Shown here piece by piece: positions 8,517 through 17,309 of a DNA stretch of 64,000 nt (positions are counted from its first letter, which is position 1; each line of letters starts with the position of its first letter). Location: contig PLCS01000010.1 in the NCBI GenBank assembly GCA_003134855.1, positions 248,001 through 312,000 of the forward strand. The letters run 5' to 3'. The notes beneath the pieces are model-generated. The model made no database searches. It was given only the letters and a program-made list of their open reading frames with translations, and was not told where the DNA came from. The position numbers and the translations under genes are program-made. Source of the DNA: Acidobacteriaceae bacterium (GTDB lineage: Bacteria; Acidobacteriota; Terriglobia; Terriglobales; Acidobacteriaceae).

Positions 8517-9944
8517 TTATCTGGAAATGCGCGGCAGAGTCACAGTCAATCGAGCTCCGCTCTGCTCGCGGTTGCCTGCTGAAACGGCTCCGCCGTGGGC
8601 GCGCACCACCGCATCGATGAAGGCTAGGCCAAGCCCGTGGCCATTCGACTTTCTTCCCTTCACTCTGCGCTCGAAGAGATGAGGCAGTACCTCCAGATCA
8701 AAGCCCGGCCCGTCATCTTCCAGAATCAAAGAAGCGCCGCTTTCATCGGCCCTAAGTAGCAGGTTGATTGTGCTGGCAGCGGGAAGGTGCTTCAGCTCAT
8801 TGTCGAAGAGATTGGCGATCATGCGATGGATCAACGCCGCATCGGCCTCGATTTTGAGCGGCCCTCCGCTTTGCAGCCTGATCTGCAAACCCCTTTCCGA
8901 CATCGATGGCTCGTAGAGATCGATCATGATTCGGAGCAACTCGTCGAGGTCAACCTCACAGCGCGTAAGCCGGAGCGCGTCCGCCTTAGCTTCGGCCACG
9001 TCCAGCGATTTGTTCAAAAATTCCGTCAACCGGTCCAGCTCCTCGATCACCGCGACGATCGGTTCAGCCTGATCGGCGGAGGAACCGGCAGACAAGGACA
9101 CTTCCAGCTTTCCGCGGATTGCCGTCAATGGGCTGCGCAGATCGTGCGCCAGAGAATCTGTAATGGTATGCAACTGATGCATCGAATTCTCGATGCGGTC
9201 GAGCATATGGTTCAAAGTCAGGGCCAGGCTGCCAACCTCGTCCTGGCGCGCGCTGGTCGGCACACGTGCGCTTAAATCGGAATGTCCGATTCTGGATGCC
9301 GCTTCGGTAATCCGCCGGACAAGACTCAGCATGCGATGAGTGGTAAAGAAGACAATGCCGAATCCGAGAAGCACGAGCAGCAGCCACAACAGAATGAATC
9401 TCGCGCGCAGGTTTCTCAGTACCCGCAACTCATCCCGCTCCGACAAGCCGAGATAGATATAACTTCCGTCGGCGATACGCGTTGCAGCGACGCGAAAGGG
9501 AACTCCGAAGCCCGGAACGCGCAAGTCCATCGGAGTGCCGGGAAGAATCCTGTTTGCCTGAATCGCCTTCAGATTCGCCAGGCCGCTTCCCGCTCCAACC
9601 CATAGCATGAGTGCTCCATCGCCGCCGGTCTGGAGGAAGAAGACCGAGTCGTTAGAAGCGCCGGCCGATGAGTCTCTGTTCGGCACTTCCTTGCTTGCCA
9701 GCTCGGCCACCTCTCCCACCACGCGGTCGTAAAGAGCGTTCTTGGGCGTTTGCTCGGCCACATCGCCCAGCACCTCCACCTCGCCAGAGAGCCATGCATC
9801 GCTGCGCCGCTGAATGTCGTTGGCAACAAACTGATGCAGAACGACAAAGACCAGGAATGCCCCGCAGGCAAATGCCAGGGTAGCCCACAGCGAGATGCGC
9901 CAGGCTGCGCTGTGCAGAACGGGCTTAGCGGTCTTTGAGGACAT
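8517..9944 (-). CDS. HAMP-containing sensor histidine kinase
   Basis: A 475-residue OmpR-pathway kinase. TM1 is at ~14-38, followed by a periplasmic sensor of about 130 residues, TM2 (LLWLLLVLLGFGIVFF) and a HAMP domain (MLSLVRRITEAASRIG). The H-box is DSLAHDLRSPLTAIRGKLE with the phospho-accepting His. The N-box is IANLFDNELKHLP, and the ATP-binding loops are LEDDGPGFD and NGHGLGLAF. It overlaps its regulator gene by 20 bases. The periplasmic ligand is unknown. Because the pair diverges from the polyprenyl/cytochrome operon, that operon is a natural target (inference). Confidence 0.92.
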   Translation of the reverse strand: MSSKTAKPVLHSAAWRISLWATLAFACGAFLVFVVLHQFVANDIQRRSDAWLSGEVEVLGDVAEQTPKNALYDRVVGEVAELASKEVPNRDSSAGASNDSVFFLQTGGDGALMLWVGAGSGLANLKAIQANRILPGTPMDLRVPGFGVPFRVAATRIADGSYIYLGLSERDELRVLRNLRARFILLWLLLVLLGFGIVFFTTHRMLSLVRRITEAASRIGHSDLSARVPTSARQDEVGSLALTLNHMLDRIENSMHQLHTITDSLAHDLRSPLTAIRGKLEVSLSAGSSADQAEPIVAVIEELDRLTEFLNKSLDVAEAKADALRLTRCEVDLDELLRIMIDLYEPSMSERGLQIRLQSGGPLKIEADAALIHRMIANLFDNELKHLPAASTINLLLRADESGASLILEDDGPGFDLEVLPHLFERRVKGRKSNGHGLGLAFIDAVVRAHGGAVSAGNREQSGARLTVTLPRISR

Positions 9945-10602
9945 ACCCCACTCCTCGCAATGTGCGGATCAGCGGCTTCTGCCCGGGGCCATCGACCTTG
10001 CCGCGCAGCCGGTAAATGTGAACATCCACGACATTCGTATCCGGCTGAATGCGCATTCCCCAGACCTTGTCGAGAATCATCGAGCGAGTCACGACACGGC
10101 CGGCGTTGCGGCAGAGGTATTCGAGCAACACAAACTCCTGCTGCGTAAGCTGCAAAATCTGCCCGGATCGAGTAGCCTCGCGGCGCAGCAGGTCCAGCTC
10201 AAGATCGAGAACGCGCAGCCGGGTCGCCTCGCTCGCCGGCGGGCTGTTGCGCCTGAGCAGATTGCGCAGCCGGGCCAGCAACTCGGCGAGCGCAAACGGC
10301 TTGGTCAAGTAATCGTCGCCGCCCTGCTCCAGTCCGCGCACCCGGTCATCGACGCTGCGGCGCGCCGAGAGAATCAGCACCGGCGCAGTGACCCCAAGTT
10401 GACGCAACTTGAGAATCAAGCTGATTCCGTCTATATCGGGCAGACCGAGGTCAACGATCAGTATGTCGAACGAGCCGTCAACCGCCAGAAGCTCGGCCGT
10501 CTTGCCGTCCGCTGCCGTTTCCACCTCATAACCCGCTTCTTCCAGCGAAGTGCGCAGGAAGCTTTGTATATCGATTTCGTCTTCAACAAGCAATAGCCGC
10601 AT
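9925..10602 (-). CDS. OmpR/PhoB-family response regulator
   Basis: The 225-residue protein has an N-terminal receiver with the acidic pocket near the start (EDEID), the phospho-acceptor Asp in LIVDLGLPDIDG and the conserved Lys in LTKPF. The C-terminal winged helix (residues ~125-222) includes TQQEFVLLEYL, DVHIYRLRGKVD and the final GVGYVLKDR, all standard for OmpR/PhoB regulators. It is the first gene of a two-gene minus-strand operon with the kinase. The 338 bases upstream separate it from a divergent operon and contain a PhoB-box-like repeat, so autoregulation plus control of the divergent genes is plausible. Confidence 0.93.
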   Translation of the reverse strand: MRLLLVEDEIDIQSFLRTSLEEAGYEVETAADGKTAELLAVDGSFDILIVDLGLPDIDGISLILKLRQLGVTAPVLILSARRSVDDRVRGLEQGGDDYLTKPFALAELLARLRNLLRRNSPPASEATRLRVLDLELDLLRREATRSGQILQLTQQEFVLLEYLCRNAGRVVTRSMILDKVWGMRIQPDTNVVDVHIYRLRGKVDGPGQKPLIRTLRGVGYVLKDR

Positions 10603-10700
10603 GATGAGATATTAGTGCATTTCGCAATGATTTTTATTGAATCGACCCAAAATTGAAATCAAAACAGGGAAAGACTGAAGGAATACGTGGATGAACATAT

Positions 10701-10729
10701 TGTCATGATGGCGTCGGCTCACTGTCATG
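10701..10729. promoter_or_regulatory. PhoB-box-like direct repeat in the divergent intergenic region
   Basis: TGTCATG occurs twice (10701-10707 and 10723-10729), exactly 22 bases apart, which is two 11-bp turns, the spacing OmpR/PhoB-family regulators use. A perfect 10-bp palindrome CTTCATGAAG lies at 10786-10795. The region runs between a response-regulator gene and a divergent operon. Binding is inferred. Confidence 0.35.
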
Positions 10730-10865
10730 CATGTCTACTAGTCTTATCTACAGGCGACAATTCAGTTCCCCAACGATGAACAAATCTTCATGAAGCCAGG
10801 CGGCATTTTCGCTCTCCAATCAAGAAGAGAATCCGTCTCAATCATGAATTGCAGTTGAGTCAGCC

Positions 10866-10899
10866 GCGCGGGAGAATCATCCTATTGATTCTCCCGCGC
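10866..10899. promoter_or_regulatory. Perfect 14-bp inverted repeat in the operon leader
   Basis: GCGCGGGAGAATCA and TGATTCTCCCGCGC enclose the six-base loop TCCTAT. There is no T-tract on either strand, so a simple terminator is unlikely. It ends 41 bases before the polyprenyl synthase start. It could be an operator or an mRNA leader hairpin. Confidence 0.55.
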
Positions 10900-10940
10900 A
10901 TCCAAAAGGCCGGCCAAAGGAAAACGAAGAGAACCAGGAG

Positions 10941-11885
10941 ATGGACGCGCAAAGCGCCTGTATGAACAACTTGAGCAATACGCCCATTGCCGATGCCTTC
11001 AGCGCGGGCCTTCCGCTGCCCTCCACGCTCGATCCGCGTTTTGAAGAGGCACTGCGCCATGTGCTTGACCATCCCGGCAGCCTCATCCGCCCGCGCATGA
11101 TTCTGCTGGTGGCGTCGGCCTACGGGCTGGATGCCGGGGCTGCGCGCGATCTGGCCATTGCGCTCGAATACTTTCACACCGCCTCGCTCATCTTCGACGA
11201 CCTTCCCTGCATGGACAATGCCATGGAGCGGCGCGGAGTGGCGTGTGTGCATTTTGAATTTGGTGAGGCGGAGGCGATTCTCACCGCGCTGGCGCTCATC
11301 AATCGCGCTTACGCGTTGATCTGGCGAGCAGTTTCCTCCGCCTCCCGGGATTCTCAGCGGCACGCAATGGCCTACATTGAGCAGCTTCTCGGTGTGAATG
11401 GGTTGCTCAATGGTCAGAGCCTCGATCTGCATTACGCAACCTTGCCCCACACTCGCGAGACGACGGAAACCATTGCGCGTGGCAAGACGGTTTCATTGAT
11501 CCGGCTCACGCTGGTTCTGCCGGCGATGCTGGGTGGCGCTTCCGAGCGGGAGCTTCAACTGTTGGAGCGCATTGCTCTTTACTGGGGCTTCGCGTATCAG
11601 ATGGTTGACGACCTGAAGGATTTGCTGGACAGCCAAGCAAAATCTGGAAAGACTGTGGCCCGCGACCTGCTTCTCGACCGGCCTAACTCCGCCTCCGCGC
11701 TGGGCATTCCCGCCGCTGTCCAGCGTCTCACCCGCTTCATTGAATTGGGAGACAGATCTCTTGCAAATCTCTTGCAATTAAGGATTGGGTTTTCGTTCCT
11801 GGGAAAACTTCGCAGCAGCCTGGAAGAAGAGCTGGCTCGGGTGACAGACAATCTCTGCGAAATGCCAGCGGGAGTCCGGCCGTGA
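10941..11885 (+). CDS. Polyprenyl (geranylgeranyl-type) diphosphate synthase
   Basis: This 314-residue isoprenyl diphosphate synthase condenses IPP with allylic diphosphates to make a linear prenyl chain. The first aspartate-rich motif is FDDLPCMD, with the two extra residues typical of bacterial short-chain enzymes. The second is QMVDDLKDLLD. GNGLLNGQSLDL-like and RGKTVSLIRL segments fill the usual positions. The region normally carrying the terminal KKT...R motif is diverged. AGGAG abuts the ATG; an ATG seven codons downstream is an alternative start. It begins an operon whose genes overlap or nearly touch. As a second, dedicated prenyl synthase beside a YceI protein and membrane redox proteins, it may supply a special quinone tail or lipid (inference). 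Confidence 0.85.
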   Translation: MDAQSACMNNLSNTPIADAFSAGLPLPSTLDPRFEEALRHVLDHPGSLIRPRMILLVASAYGLDAGAARDLAIALEYFHTASLIFDDLPCMDNAMERRGVACVHFEFGEAEAILTALALINRAYALIWRAVSSASRDSQRHAMAYIEQLLGVNGLLNGQSLDLHYATLPHTRETTETIARGKTVSLIRLTLVLPAMLGGASERELQLLERIALYWGFAYQMVDDLKDLLDSQAKSGKTVARDLLLDRPNSASALGIPAAVQRLTRFIELGDRSLANLLQLRIGFSFLGKLRSSLEEELARVTDNLCEMPAGVRP

Positions 11886-12994
11886 TCTTCCTCAAGTTGA
11901 TCGTGACCAATCTGCTCCGGCATCGCATCCGCTCGATCATCAGCGTTGCCGGCATCGCCTTCAGCGTCGCTGCCATGCTCACCGTGGTCACAATACTGCA
12001 AGGCGCCATCGGAATGTTCTCCGGCATTTTGTCGAGCGACAGCGAGATCATCGTCTTCGAGCGCAATGTCTCCGATCTCTTCTTCAGCAATGTTCCAGCC
12101 GCGGCGTTGGAGGAGATCTCCAGCTGGCCATCGGTGGTTCATGCCGATCCGGTGCTCTTCGGCGTAGTATCAAGCTCCGATCACCCGATCATTACCTGCT
12201 TTGGCGTAACCGCTGCCGATGCCCGCATTCGTAAGGCTGTCTGGATTGCCGGCGATAAACTCGACTTCGGTCAACACTCCGACGATGTGGTTCTCGGTGA
12301 ACGGGCCGCTGAGTTCCTCGGCGCGAAACTCGACGATCATGTCCCCATCGGTCACGGAATCTTCCACGTCATCGGAATTTTGAAAACCGCCAACGGCTTT
12401 GAAGACGGCGGCGTCTTTATGCCGCTCAGTGCAGCGCAGAGCTTCTTTCACAAGGAGGGAACTTCTTCGGTGATCACCATCAAGCTGCGCAACAAGGACG
12501 ATGCTGCATTGTTCAAGACGATGGTCCGAGAAAAATTCACCAATCTGATCGCTCTCGAAGACGCGGAGTTCACACGCTCCTATTCGCAGTTCAGGATTCT
12601 CAAAGCCACGGCCTGGGCGGTGGGCGGATGCGGTCTTTTGCTTGGTGGATTCGGCGTCGCGAACACCATGATCATGTCGGTCTTCACACGCATTCGCGAA
12701 ATCGCCATTCTGCGCGTCAACGGCTTCTCCGGCCTGCAGATTGCGGTCATGATCTTTGGCGAGTCGGCTGCCGTTTCTCTGGTGGGTGCTGTGTTCGGGT
12801 TGCTAACCGGAAGCTGTCTGCTTTATGCGCTCAAGCTGGTTCCCGCGCTGCACGGCTATGTGGACGTAACGCTGCAACCTGTCGTCATGCTCATCGTAAT
12901 TCTGCTGGCATTGATCACCGGCATTGCAGGCGCGCTCTATCCGGCAGCCTATGCCATGCGCATCCGAGCGGTGGAGGCGCTGCGCTTCGAATGA
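11882..12994 (+). CDS. MacB/FtsX-type ABC transporter permease
   Basis: The 370-residue protein has the MacB_PCD/FtsX layout: TM1 at ~18-42, a large extracytoplasmic domain (~45-235), then three closely spaced helices at ~245-270, ~290-320 and ~335-360. The cytoplasmic loop MSVFTRIREIAILRVNGFS is the standard ATPase-contact region of this family, and it ends with the usual IRAVEALRFE. The GTG start overlaps the previous stop by four bases. It pairs with the ATPase gene directly downstream. MacB-type systems act as mechanotransmission or lipid/substrate extraction pumps rather than classical importers, which fits movement of a prenyl lipid in this operon (inference). Confidence 0.88.
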   Translation: MIFLKLIVTNLLRHRIRSIISVAGIAFSVAAMLTVVTILQGAIGMFSGILSSDSEIIVFERNVSDLFFSNVPAAALEEISSWPSVVHADPVLFGVVSSSDHPIITCFGVTAADARIRKAVWIAGDKLDFGQHSDDVVLGERAAEFLGAKLDDHVPIGHGIFHVIGILKTANGFEDGGVFMPLSAAQSFFHKEGTSSVITIKLRNKDDAALFKTMVREKFTNLIALEDAEFTRSYSQFRILKATAWAVGGCGLLLGGFGVANTMIMSVFTRIREIAILRVNGFSGLQIAVMIFGESAAVSLVGAVFGLLTGSCLLYALKLVPALHGYVDVTLQPVVMLIVILLALITGIAGALYPAAYAMRIRAVEALRFE

Positions 12995-13695
12995 ATTCAT
13001 CGGCACATACGAAAATCGACCCACGCATCGTTCTTCGCGCTGAAGACGTATGGAAGAGCTATGACGATGGAGCGATTTCCGTTCTGAAGGGCGTGGCCTT
13101 CGAGGTCATCGAGGGCCAGACAGTAGCGCTCTGCGGACCATCGGGCTGCGGCAAGAGCACACTGCTGCATCTGTTCGGCGGCCTGGATTTTCCTGAGCAA
13201 GGACGGGTTTCGGTCAACGGCGCGGAGGTCAATCGCCGCCGCAATCTATTGCACCTTCTGCGCCATGAGGTGGGCTTCGTCTTTCAGCTTCACAATCTCA
13301 TCCCCGACCTGACGCTGGAGGAGAATTGCCTCATTCCTACGGTGGCTGCGGGCATTGATCGCCGCACTGCGCAAACAAGAATTCATCTGCTTGCCAAGCG
13401 CACCGGCCTCACGCATCGCCTCGGCCATCGCATTCAGAAGCTCTCCGGAGGCGAACGCCAGCGCACCGCGCTCTGCCGCGCGCTGATGAACCGGCCAAAG
13501 ATTCTGCTGGCCGACGAGCCGACCGGTTCACTCGATGAACAATCGAGCGGCGCGGTATTCGATCTGCTGCTGGAGATTGTCGCCACCGAGGGCGTAACGC
13601 TGGTGATGGCCACGCATGATCGCGGCCTGGCCGCGCGCTGCGACCGCCTGCTGGAGATGCACGACGGGAGGATTCATGAGCCAGTATCCGCCTGA
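12991..13695 (+). CDS. MacB/LolD-type ABC transporter ATPase
   Basis: A 234-residue nucleotide-binding protein with Walker A GPSGCGKST, signature LSGGERQRTALCRAL, Walker B ILLADEPTGSLDE and switch histidine MATHD. The Q-loop region is VGFVFQLHNLIPDLTLEEN. The length and the LolD/MacB-like signature match partners of FtsX-type permeases. Its ATG overlaps the permease stop (ATGA). Its 3' end overlaps the following haem-copper-like gene by 20 bases, showing that all three are cotranslated. Confidence 0.92.
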   Translation: MNSSAHTKIDPRIVLRAEDVWKSYDDGAISVLKGVAFEVIEGQTVALCGPSGCGKSTLLHLFGGLDFPEQGRVSVNGAEVNRRRNLLHLLRHEVGFVFQLHNLIPDLTLEENCLIPTVAAGIDRRTAQTRIHLLAKRTGLTHRLGHRIQKLSGGERQRTALCRALMNRPKILLADEPTGSLDEQSSGAVFDLLLEIVATEGVTLVMATHDRGLAARCDRLLEMHDGRIHEPVSA

Positions 13696-14998
13696 TGCTT
13701 CAATCTCATCCGGCAGCGCTCCACAGCCCGTTGCCTGCGCCGCATGGCACAGCCTCTTCTGGCTGGTCTTTGCCAACTGCGTCGGAGTTCTGCTCTCGAT
13801 TCTGCTACTCTTTCCTGCCATCAATCGTTTGCTGGGCGAGTGGACCTATGGCCGCTGGATCATGGTGCACATGAACCTGGAACTCTACGGCTGGACAAGC
13901 CTTCCTCTGGTTGGTTTTCTCTTCAAAGTCTACGGCGCCGAGAGAGGAACCCTGGCGCGATGGTGCAGACCGGTGCTCTGGGTTTGGTCCGCGGCGCTCG
14001 GTGTGGGAGCGTTTTCATGGCTCTCCGGCCATTCCAGCGGCAAGCTCTTTCTCGATTGGTCCGGCTACGCGCGTGTTATTTTTCCGCTCGCGATGCTTGC
14101 CCTCTGGCTGCTGCTCGCCATTGCATTGATCCGTGGGTGGAAGACCGGGAGCATTGCCGCTCGCAGCACAAAAATCTTTGGTCTTATTTTGTTGCTGCTT
14201 GTTCCATTCGTAATGTTCTTTGCATCCAGCCCAAATTATTATCCCGCCATCAATCCCGACACCGGCGGCCCCACCGGCGCGAGCCAACTCGAATCCTCGC
14301 TGATGATCGTTGCGATACTGCTTATGCTTCCCTTTGGACTCACACAGCGCAAAGCGGGCCGTGCGCGGATCATTGCAACGGCCTGGGCAATCATGGCAGC
14401 TGAGTTTGTTCTTTGTTTTGCACTCGGCCGCGGCGACATCAGCCATCATCTCTCCGCGCAATTCCTCTCGCTGGGCAGCCTTCTGCTTTGGATTCCTCTC
14501 ACGCCTGCCTACTATGCAGCCTTTAAGTGGAATGCGAATACACGCCGTTGGCGCATCGCTTTCTTGTGGTGGTGGTCGGCGCTGGTCCTCACCGGTTGGA
14601 TCTTCTTTCTTCCCGGCATCCTCGACCACTTCAAATTCACCGACGGCCTGGTCGGTCACTCGCTACTGGCCATGGCCGGCTTCACATCGAGCCTGCTAAT
14701 CTTCGTTCTGGTTCAACTGCTCGGTGAGGATGGCTGGATCTTCAATCGCGCGCGCTCCTTCTATGGATGGAACATCGCCGTTGCGGGTTACGTTGTGTTG
14801 ATGACAGCGGCCGGTTGGCGTGAGGGCTTCGATCCCACATTTACCATGATCCCCGGAGCAGTGCGCAACGCAGTCTATATTCTTCGTTTGGTCGTTGGAG
14901 TCGTAATGCTTGCTTCGTCTCTTGACTGGCTCATCGACGCGACAACACTGCTTCGCACACCCGTTCGAACTCACACGAGACTGGAGGTGACTGCATGA
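13676..14998 (+). CDS. Haem-copper oxidase subunit I-like 12-TM protein, divergent
   Basis: The 440-residue protein has twelve predicted membrane helices. Helix 2 carries a histidine in MVHMNLELYGW, resembling the low-spin-haem helix of cbb3/NOR subunit I. Helix 10 has LVGHSLLAMAGF, where canonical proteins have a His-x-His pair, but only the first His remains. Helix 8 begins ISHHLSAQF. The three CuB histidines and the usual Tyr are not evident, so it may bind fewer haems, lack copper or have another role. The ATG has GGGAGG upstream and lies inside the ATPase gene end. The CcoO-like domain two genes downstream supports membership of the cbb3/NOR superfamily, and a quinol- or NO-active enzyme is possible. 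Confidence 0.5.
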   Translation: MSQYPPDASISSGSAPQPVACAAWHSLFWLVFANCVGVLLSILLLFPAINRLLGEWTYGRWIMVHMNLELYGWTSLPLVGFLFKVYGAERGTLARWCRPVLWVWSAALGVGAFSWLSGHSSGKLFLDWSGYARVIFPLAMLALWLLLAIALIRGWKTGSIAARSTKIFGLILLLLVPFVMFFASSPNYYPAINPDTGGPTGASQLESSLMIVAILLMLPFGLTQRKAGRARIIATAWAIMAAEFVLCFALGRGDISHHLSAQFLSLGSLLLWIPLTPAYYAAFKWNANTRRWRIAFLWWWSALVLTGWIFFLPGILDHFKFTDGLVGHSLLAMAGFTSSLLIFVLVQLLGEDGWIFNRARSFYGWNIAVAGYVVLMTAAGWREGFDPTFTMIPGAVRNAVYILRLVVGVVMLASSLDWLIDATTLLRTPVRTHTRLEVTA

Positions 14999-15405
14999 AC
15001 CGCCGCATCCTCATCGGCTATCAACTAGCGATCGGCCTTTCCGACACCATGACCGGCGCGCTGCTGATGACCGCGCCGGAGTTTACGCTCGCGCTCATGC
15101 ATCTACGCGCGCCCGCCAATGCGTTGGTGTACCTCTCCTTCATCGGCTCATTCGTTCTCTCTGTCGGCTTGTCGTGCCTCTATGGCGCCTATGTGATGAT
15201 ACGCAGGGGAAGCCCATGCAAACTGGAGATTGTATGGTTGCTGACTGCCATCACCCGCGCTGGAGTGGCGATTTTTGTCCTCGCGCAGATTCTGGCGCAC
15301 ACGCTTGAAGCGGGCTGGCTCACTGTAGCCATCACCGACGGAGCCTGCGTTCTGTTTCAAGCGATCGGTCTTCGCAAAGGCTGGCTGGCTTATGTCGCGC
15401 GGTGA
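14995..15405 (+). CDS. Small four-helix membrane protein, unknown family
   Basis: A 136-residue protein with about four hydrophobic helices (IGYQLAIGLSDTMTGALLM, ALVYLSFIGSFVLSVGLSCL, IVWLLTAITRAGVAIFVL and GWLTVAITDGACVLFQAIGL). No cysteine pairs or haem motifs are visible. It starts with an ATG overlapping the preceding stop and ends inside the next gene, so it is fixed between the oxidase-like gene and the MFS-cytochrome fusion. This position suggests an accessory or assembly subunit of that membrane complex. I do not recognise the family. Confidence 0.75.
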   Translation: MNRRILIGYQLAIGLSDTMTGALLMTAPEFTLALMHLRAPANALVYLSFIGSFVLSVGLSCLYGAYVMIRRGSPCKLEIVWLLTAITRAGVAIFVLAQILAHTLEAGWLTVAITDGACVLFQAIGLRKGWLAYVAR

Positions 15406-17284
15406 GAGAAGCATTGCCGGATGGCAGGGCGCATGCCTTGTCGCGATCACCTATGTTTACTTTCTGATCTTCGCGCAGTTCGCGTTCCTCAAGCGGTTGG
15501 CAACTCTGGGCGTGGCGGGTTCGCACTTGACTGCCGTGATGGCTTCTATGGCTGCCGGCGGAATCCTTTTCAGCTTGATTGCACCGCGACTGAACCTCTG
15601 GCCTTCGCCCAATTTGCGGCTTCGCACGGGACTCATCGCCTCCTCCGCCGCAGCCTTTCTCGCGCTTCTTCCGCTCACGCTCGCATCAAGCATTGCTCTC
15701 TCGTTCTTGATTGGCGCGGCTCTGGGCCTGCTCACCGTCACACTCGTCACGCATCTGCGCCAATGGACGGGCAACCGCAATCCGCTTCTGCTTGTTGGCC
15801 TGGGCACTGGCGCTGGCTATTTCATCTGTAACCTTCCCTATTTTTTTGAGGCCTCGGCTGAAGCGCAGTCCGCAACAGCGGGGGTGCTGTGCCTTTTTGG
15901 AATCGGTATCACTTTGTTGCCCAAGCCGGCGACGACGGAAGAGACAATAATTCCGTCATTATCAAAGATTCCGTTTTTTCGTGTGCTTGCCTGCTTCACA
16001 GCTCTCGTATGGCTGGACTCAGCCGCCTTCTTCATCATTCAAAACAATCCGACGCTGAAGGCCGGCACTTGGGAGGGATCGACTCACCTCTGGGCTAACG
16101 GAACACTTCATCTTTTGGCCGCGCTGGCAAGTGTGTGGCTTCTTCGCCGCCGAGGTCTCTTGATTGTTCTCTCCGCTTCATTCCTTGCGCTGGCCATCGC
16201 CTGCCTGCTTCTGCTCGATCCGCATCGAGTCGCGCTGGCTTCCATCTTTTATCCCATCGGAGTCTCGCTCTACTCGGTCGCGCTGGTGGCTTATCCTGCG
16301 CTGCTCAGCCCGGTCACTTCTACAGCAGAACGCGGAAGGCAGGCTGGATGGCTCTACGCCATCGCCGGCTGGTCAGGCTCAGCCATGGGTATCGGCATGG
16401 GCCAGAACCTCGGCCATATTCCTCTGCTCTTTGTGCTGGCGGCGGGAGTTGTTCTCCTGCTGGCCTGGCCACTCAGCTTGATTCGGCAGCGCCAGCGCGA
16501 ATTGGCGCTTACTCTGGCGATGCTCTTGGCAGCCTTTGTGATGAATCGAATTATCAACGCCTACGACGCGCCTTCGCTGCTTTCGCAGATAGAGAGAGGC
16601 AGGCAAGTCTACATCTCCGAAGGTTGCATCAACTGCCACTCCCAGTATGTCCGTCCGAATTCTCCAGACGTTTTAATGTGGGGCCCGGCCGAACCTCTTC
16701 AGGAACTCCGCCGAGAACGCCCGCCGCTGATCGGCAATCGCCGCCAGGGGCCCGATCTCTCCCAGGTCGGCGGACGCCGTTCGCCGCTGTGGCTTAAGCT
16801 GCACTTCTTCAATCCGCCCGAGGTCAGCGGTGCCTCCATCATGCCTTCCTATGCCTTTCTCTTCCGCGATCGGCGCGGAGATGATCTTGTGAGTTACCTT
16901 GTAAGCCTGCAAGGAAGCGCGTTGCCACAGCATCGAATCGAAGAGGAAAACTGGCTTCCATCCTCAGCCGCGATGAAGGCGGCCAGTGCGAAGGATGGCG
17001 CGCAAGGCTTCCGGCGCTACTGCGCCACCTGCCACGACGCCGGCGGGCAGACGCGCTGGGCGGACGGCTTCAGGAGGCGTCCCCCCGATCTTACGGTTGG
17101 ACCATACCTGCATCTATCGTTTTCAGGCGATCTTGCTCAGCGACGGGATCGCCTTGCAAGAATCGTCAAATTCGGAATTCAAGGAACCGATATGCCCGGA
17201 CATGAATATCTCTCCGACAGCGAAATCGCTTCCATCTCTCTTTGGTTGTCGCAGCAGATCAAACAGCCGAGTCAAAACCAATAA
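15392..17284 (+). CDS. MFS-like 12-TM domain fused to a CcoO-like dihaem cytochrome c
   Basis: This 630-residue protein has an unusual fusion. Residues ~10-395 are twelve hydrophobic helices resembling a major-facilitator-type transporter. Residues ~400-520 match the CcoO/FixO cytochrome of cbb3 oxidases: GCINCHSQYVRP with the conserved HSQ-RP following the haem, then RQGPDLSQVGGR and the distal-Met motif IMPSYAFL. Residues ~535-625 form a second class-I cytochrome with CATCH and a GTDMPGHEYLSD Met ligand. The ATG overlaps the small membrane gene and has AAAGG upstream. It would give the upstream oxidase-like protein a membrane-bound electron donor. What the twelve helices transport, if anything, is unknown. 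Confidence 0.75.
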   Translation: MSRGERSIAGWQGACLVAITYVYFLIFAQFAFLKRLATLGVAGSHLTAVMASMAAGGILFSLIAPRLNLWPSPNLRLRTGLIASSAAAFLALLPLTLASSIALSFLIGAALGLLTVTLVTHLRQWTGNRNPLLLVGLGTGAGYFICNLPYFFEASAEAQSATAGVLCLFGIGITLLPKPATTEETIIPSLSKIPFFRVLACFTALVWLDSAAFFIIQNNPTLKAGTWEGSTHLWANGTLHLLAALASVWLLRRRGLLIVLSASFLALAIACLLLLDPHRVALASIFYPIGVSLYSVALVAYPALLSPVTSTAERGRQAGWLYAIAGWSGSAMGIGMGQNLGHIPLLFVLAAGVVLLLAWPLSLIRQRQRELALTLAMLLAAFVMNRIINAYDAPSLLSQIERGRQVYISEGCINCHSQYVRPNSPDVLMWGPAEPLQELRRERPPLIGNRRQGPDLSQVGGRRSPLWLKLHFFNPPEVSGASIMPSYAFLFRDRRGDDLVSYLVSLQGSALPQHRIEEENWLPSSAAMKAASAKDGAQGFRRYCATCHDAGGQTRWADGFRRRPPDLTVGPYLHLSFSGDLAQRRDRLARIVKFGIQGTDMPGHEYLSDSEIASISLWLSQQIKQPSQNQ

Positions 17285-17309
17285 CCACCTTTTACTCAGG
17301 AGACGAACC

